Positions 19,713 to 21,211 of a DNA stretch of 21,211 bases are shown here, piece after piece. How positions within the stretch are numbered: position 1 is the first letter of the stretch; every line of letters starts with the position of its first letter. This stretch comes from a virus: IMG/VR virus record IMGVR_UViG_3300050821_003797, positions 1-21,211 of that record; one strand, given 5' to 3'. Below the pieces are notes generated by a model. That model did no database searches and was not told the DNA's origin. It was given only the letters and a program-made list of their open reading frames with translations. The translations under genes and the position numbers were made by a program.

Positions 19713-20231
19713 ATGGCAACTACGAAGTTTTTTCATCAACTATCCGCCCCAATCAAAACCTTCCTGCACATGAGGACGCCGAAGCGTGCAGCCGACAAAC
19801 AAGAGATCCCGATTACATTCAGAATTTCACTTAACGGGAACAACATCCGCTCTGCCCCTAAGTTTGTGCAGTCGGCGTACCAAGAGATTCAAGATGGAGC
19901 CGATTATGTTGGCCTCAAGAAGGAACTGGAGAACGTCAATATTGAGTTCTACAACCTTCCAGATAACAAGAAGCCCAACTTCCGGCTCCCTCGACTACAC
20001 CTGTCGAAACTGGCAGTCAAGGAAGTGTCCAATTCAGAAGGCGACGTAAGCCAGGTTCTATCTTTCGAGACGATGTATCCGTGGGATTCGGAAGTATGGG
20101 CATACCTTGGCGACCATTACGCCACGGACGTGTTCACTAAATTCGACTCCGCACAAGCGACACTGCTCGACTTGGAGGAAGCGGACGAGAAGGGTGAGGA
20201 TCAGCCAGAACTCGCGGAGGCCGGGGACTAG
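19713..20231 (+). CDS. Unknown protein upstream of the RecB-like nuclease
   Basis: A 172-residue protein starting at ATG 19713, preceded by AAAGGAGAAC; a longer open frame upstream overlaps the previous gene and is rejected. It is mixed alpha/beta with a strongly acidic C-terminus (LDLEEADEKGEDQPELAEAGD) like that of single-stranded-DNA-binding proteins, whose acidic tails recruit partners. The rest gives no clear OB-fold signature. Its position before a RecB/Cas4-type nuclease makes an SSB or annealing-protein role possible but unproven. Confidence 0.6.
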   Translation: MATTKFFHQLSAPIKTFLHMRTPKRAADKQEIPITFRISLNGNNIRSAPKFVQSAYQEIQDGADYVGLKKELENVNIEFYNLPDNKKPNFRLPRLHLSKLAVKEVSNSEGDVSQVLSFETMYPWDSEVWAYLGDHYATDVFTKFDSAQATLLDLEEADEKGEDQPELAEAGD

Positions 20232-20857
20232 TGACCTCTCCAGTAATTTTCGATCCGGTAAAACATGAGTACCGGAACAGCAATGGGTTACAGGTGCTTT
20301 CTGTAACCCAAATTCTTTCCTTGGCAGGGATATGCGACTTCTCGTTTGTCGAGGAGGAGATTCGCGTCCGTTCAATGGAGCGCGGTACCTCGGTTCACTG
20401 GCTTCTCCAACTCGAAGATGAGGGGGCGCTGGACCCGAGAAAGATTCCATTGCGACTGCGGCCGTACCGCCGAGCGTACTTATATTGGAAAGATTCCAGC
20501 GGCTTCAAGCCTGATTTGATCGAGAGGCAGTTCATCTCGCACTACGGTTACGCTGGCACAGTTGACCGCTACGGTCATCTTCCAAAGACGCCGAATTACC
20601 CGAACGGGAGCAGCGCGGTTGTAGATTTCAAGACCGGGGAGGTTCCTGACTGGGTACGCTACCAGTTAGTAGCCTACGCTATGCGGATGCATGCGAACCC
20701 AGGCGTAGCTAGAACCGTCCGTCGAATCGCGCTGGCCCTGCGCGCAGATGGTACTTACGGAGTAAAGGAATTCCCGGCTTCCACATGGGACACAGACTGG
20801 GCCACATTTTTAGAATCGAAGAGGAGAGTTGATGCCAGACACGTTGACCACCAATGA
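20231..20857 (+). CDS. RecB/Cas4-family PD-(D/E)XK exonuclease
   Basis: A 208-residue nuclease with the RecB-type motif series: RGTSVHW (His56), GYAGTVDRYG (Asp112), VVDFKTGEVP (Asp132 and Lys134) and RYQLVAYA (Gln145/Tyr149, the QxxxY motif). Such enzymes resect DNA ends for phage recombination. It lacks the extra Cys residues of Cas4 iron-sulfur clusters. The start is GTG at 20231, sharing one base with the previous TAG. Its C-terminus overlaps the next gene by 26 nt. Confidence 0.9.
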   Translation: MTSPVIFDPVKHEYRNSNGLQVLSVTQILSLAGICDFSFVEEEIRVRSMERGTSVHWLLQLEDEGALDPRKIPLRLRPYRRAYLYWKDSSGFKPDLIERQFISHYGYAGTVDRYGHLPKTPNYPNGSSAVVDFKTGEVPDWVRYQLVAYAMRMHANPGVARTVRRIALALRADGTYGVKEFPASTWDTDWATFLESKRRVDARHVDHQ

Positions 20858-21211
20858 ACAGGAAATTAAGCAAGAAGCGCTGACCATCGTCGAGCAGGCC
20901 AAGATCGTAAAGATCACCGATCAGCCGAGCTACGACACCGCTACTGAGTTGCTCCTTGAGCGGGTGATGCCGTTCCGCAAGCGTTGGAAGGAGTATTGGA
21001 ACGAACTGAGGGAACCGGCCTACCGCGCCTACCAAGCGGTGATGGACAAATTCAATGAGGGCGACAAACCACTTGAAGCGGCCGAGCGTAGCATTAAAGC
21101 TGAGATTCAGCGATGGGACGCGGAGCAACGGCGTATTCAACAGGAATTGCAGCGTAAGGCGGAAGATGATGCTCGCCAGCGCGAGGAAGAAGAACGGCTA
21201 CAGGCTGCAAC
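20832..21211 (+). CDS. Coiled-coil recombination-operon protein, cut by the window edge
   Basis: At least 126 residues, open at the window end. It starts at ATG 20832 with GAGGAGAG upstream. The middle (YDTATELLLERVMPFRKRWKEYWNELREPAYRA) is helical, and the last part is a long charged coiled coil (AEIQRWDAEQRRIQQELQ, then RKAEDDARQREEEERLQ). The pattern recalls helical phage proteins found beside SSAP/exonuclease genes (DUF1351-like), but I would not assign a family from what is visible. Confidence 0.75.
   Translation, partial: MPDTLTTNEQEIKQEALTIVEQAKIVKITDQPSYDTATELLLERVMPFRKRWKEYWNELREPAYRAYQAVMDKFNEGDKPLEAAERSIKAEIQRWDAEQRRIQQELQRKAEDDARQREEEERLQAA

Noticed and set aside
20709-21140. 143-residue minus-strand frame
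   Set aside because: It lies opposite the nuclease end and the coiled-coil gene, both clearly coded on the plus strand.

Overview
The window looks like part of a tailed-phage genome (free phage, prophage or metagenomic phage contig), moderately GC-rich. It has a large terminase with intact ATPase and nuclease motifs, a portal-type protein, dense runs of small genes joined by ATGA, TTGA or GTGA overlaps, and very little intergenic DNA. The host cannot be named with certainty. The secreted FG-GAP-like propeller at 13245-14438, with its repeated 'SGWV..TETA.LTASDG' phrasing, resembles proteins I associate with Acidobacteriota, so that phylum is my best guess. No tRNA, rRNA, CRISPR array or insertion sequence was seen.

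Layout. (1) 1-9829, minus strand: a late/packaging operon. It begins at 9829 with a ribbon-helix-helix (RHH) protein and continues through an Ig-like (BIG2) protein, several small unknown proteins, a terminase-small-subunit candidate, TerL, an excisionase-type HTH protein, a coiled-coil protein, the portal and a small 3' gene. It stops at a strong terminator near 207-250. Beyond that are a 19-residue basic micro-ORF and a pair of competing hairpins. (2) 9830-10641: a divergent control region with short direct repeats, a zinc-ribbon gene and two operator-like dyads overlapping facing -35 boxes. (3) 10642-14438, plus strand: DUF932 protein, small serine recombinase, several tiny proteins (one zinc-finger-like, two with a membrane segment) and the secreted propeller. 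(4) 14597-17871, minus strand: a compact operon of nuclease-like, HNH, zinc-finger and replication-type proteins. (5) 17872-18505: a second divergent control region with a GNRA-loop terminator and an interleaved pair of inverted repeats. (6) 18506 to the end, plus strand: RHH micro-protein, J-domain-like protein, coiled-coil/winged-helix protein, an unknown protein, a RecB/Cas4-type nuclease and a coiled-coil protein cut by the window edge.

How the parts may fit together. Blocks 1, 4 and 6 read as packaging, replication and recombination modules. Block 3 carries mobility and accessory functions. Two of the operons (9829 leftward, 18506 rightward) begin with RHH-type proteins whose start codons lie 8-9 nt from a candidate -10 box with no Shine-Dalgarno sequence. 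This suggests leaderless, possibly autoregulated, master switches. Capsid, tail, lysis, polymerase and large-integrase genes are not in this window.
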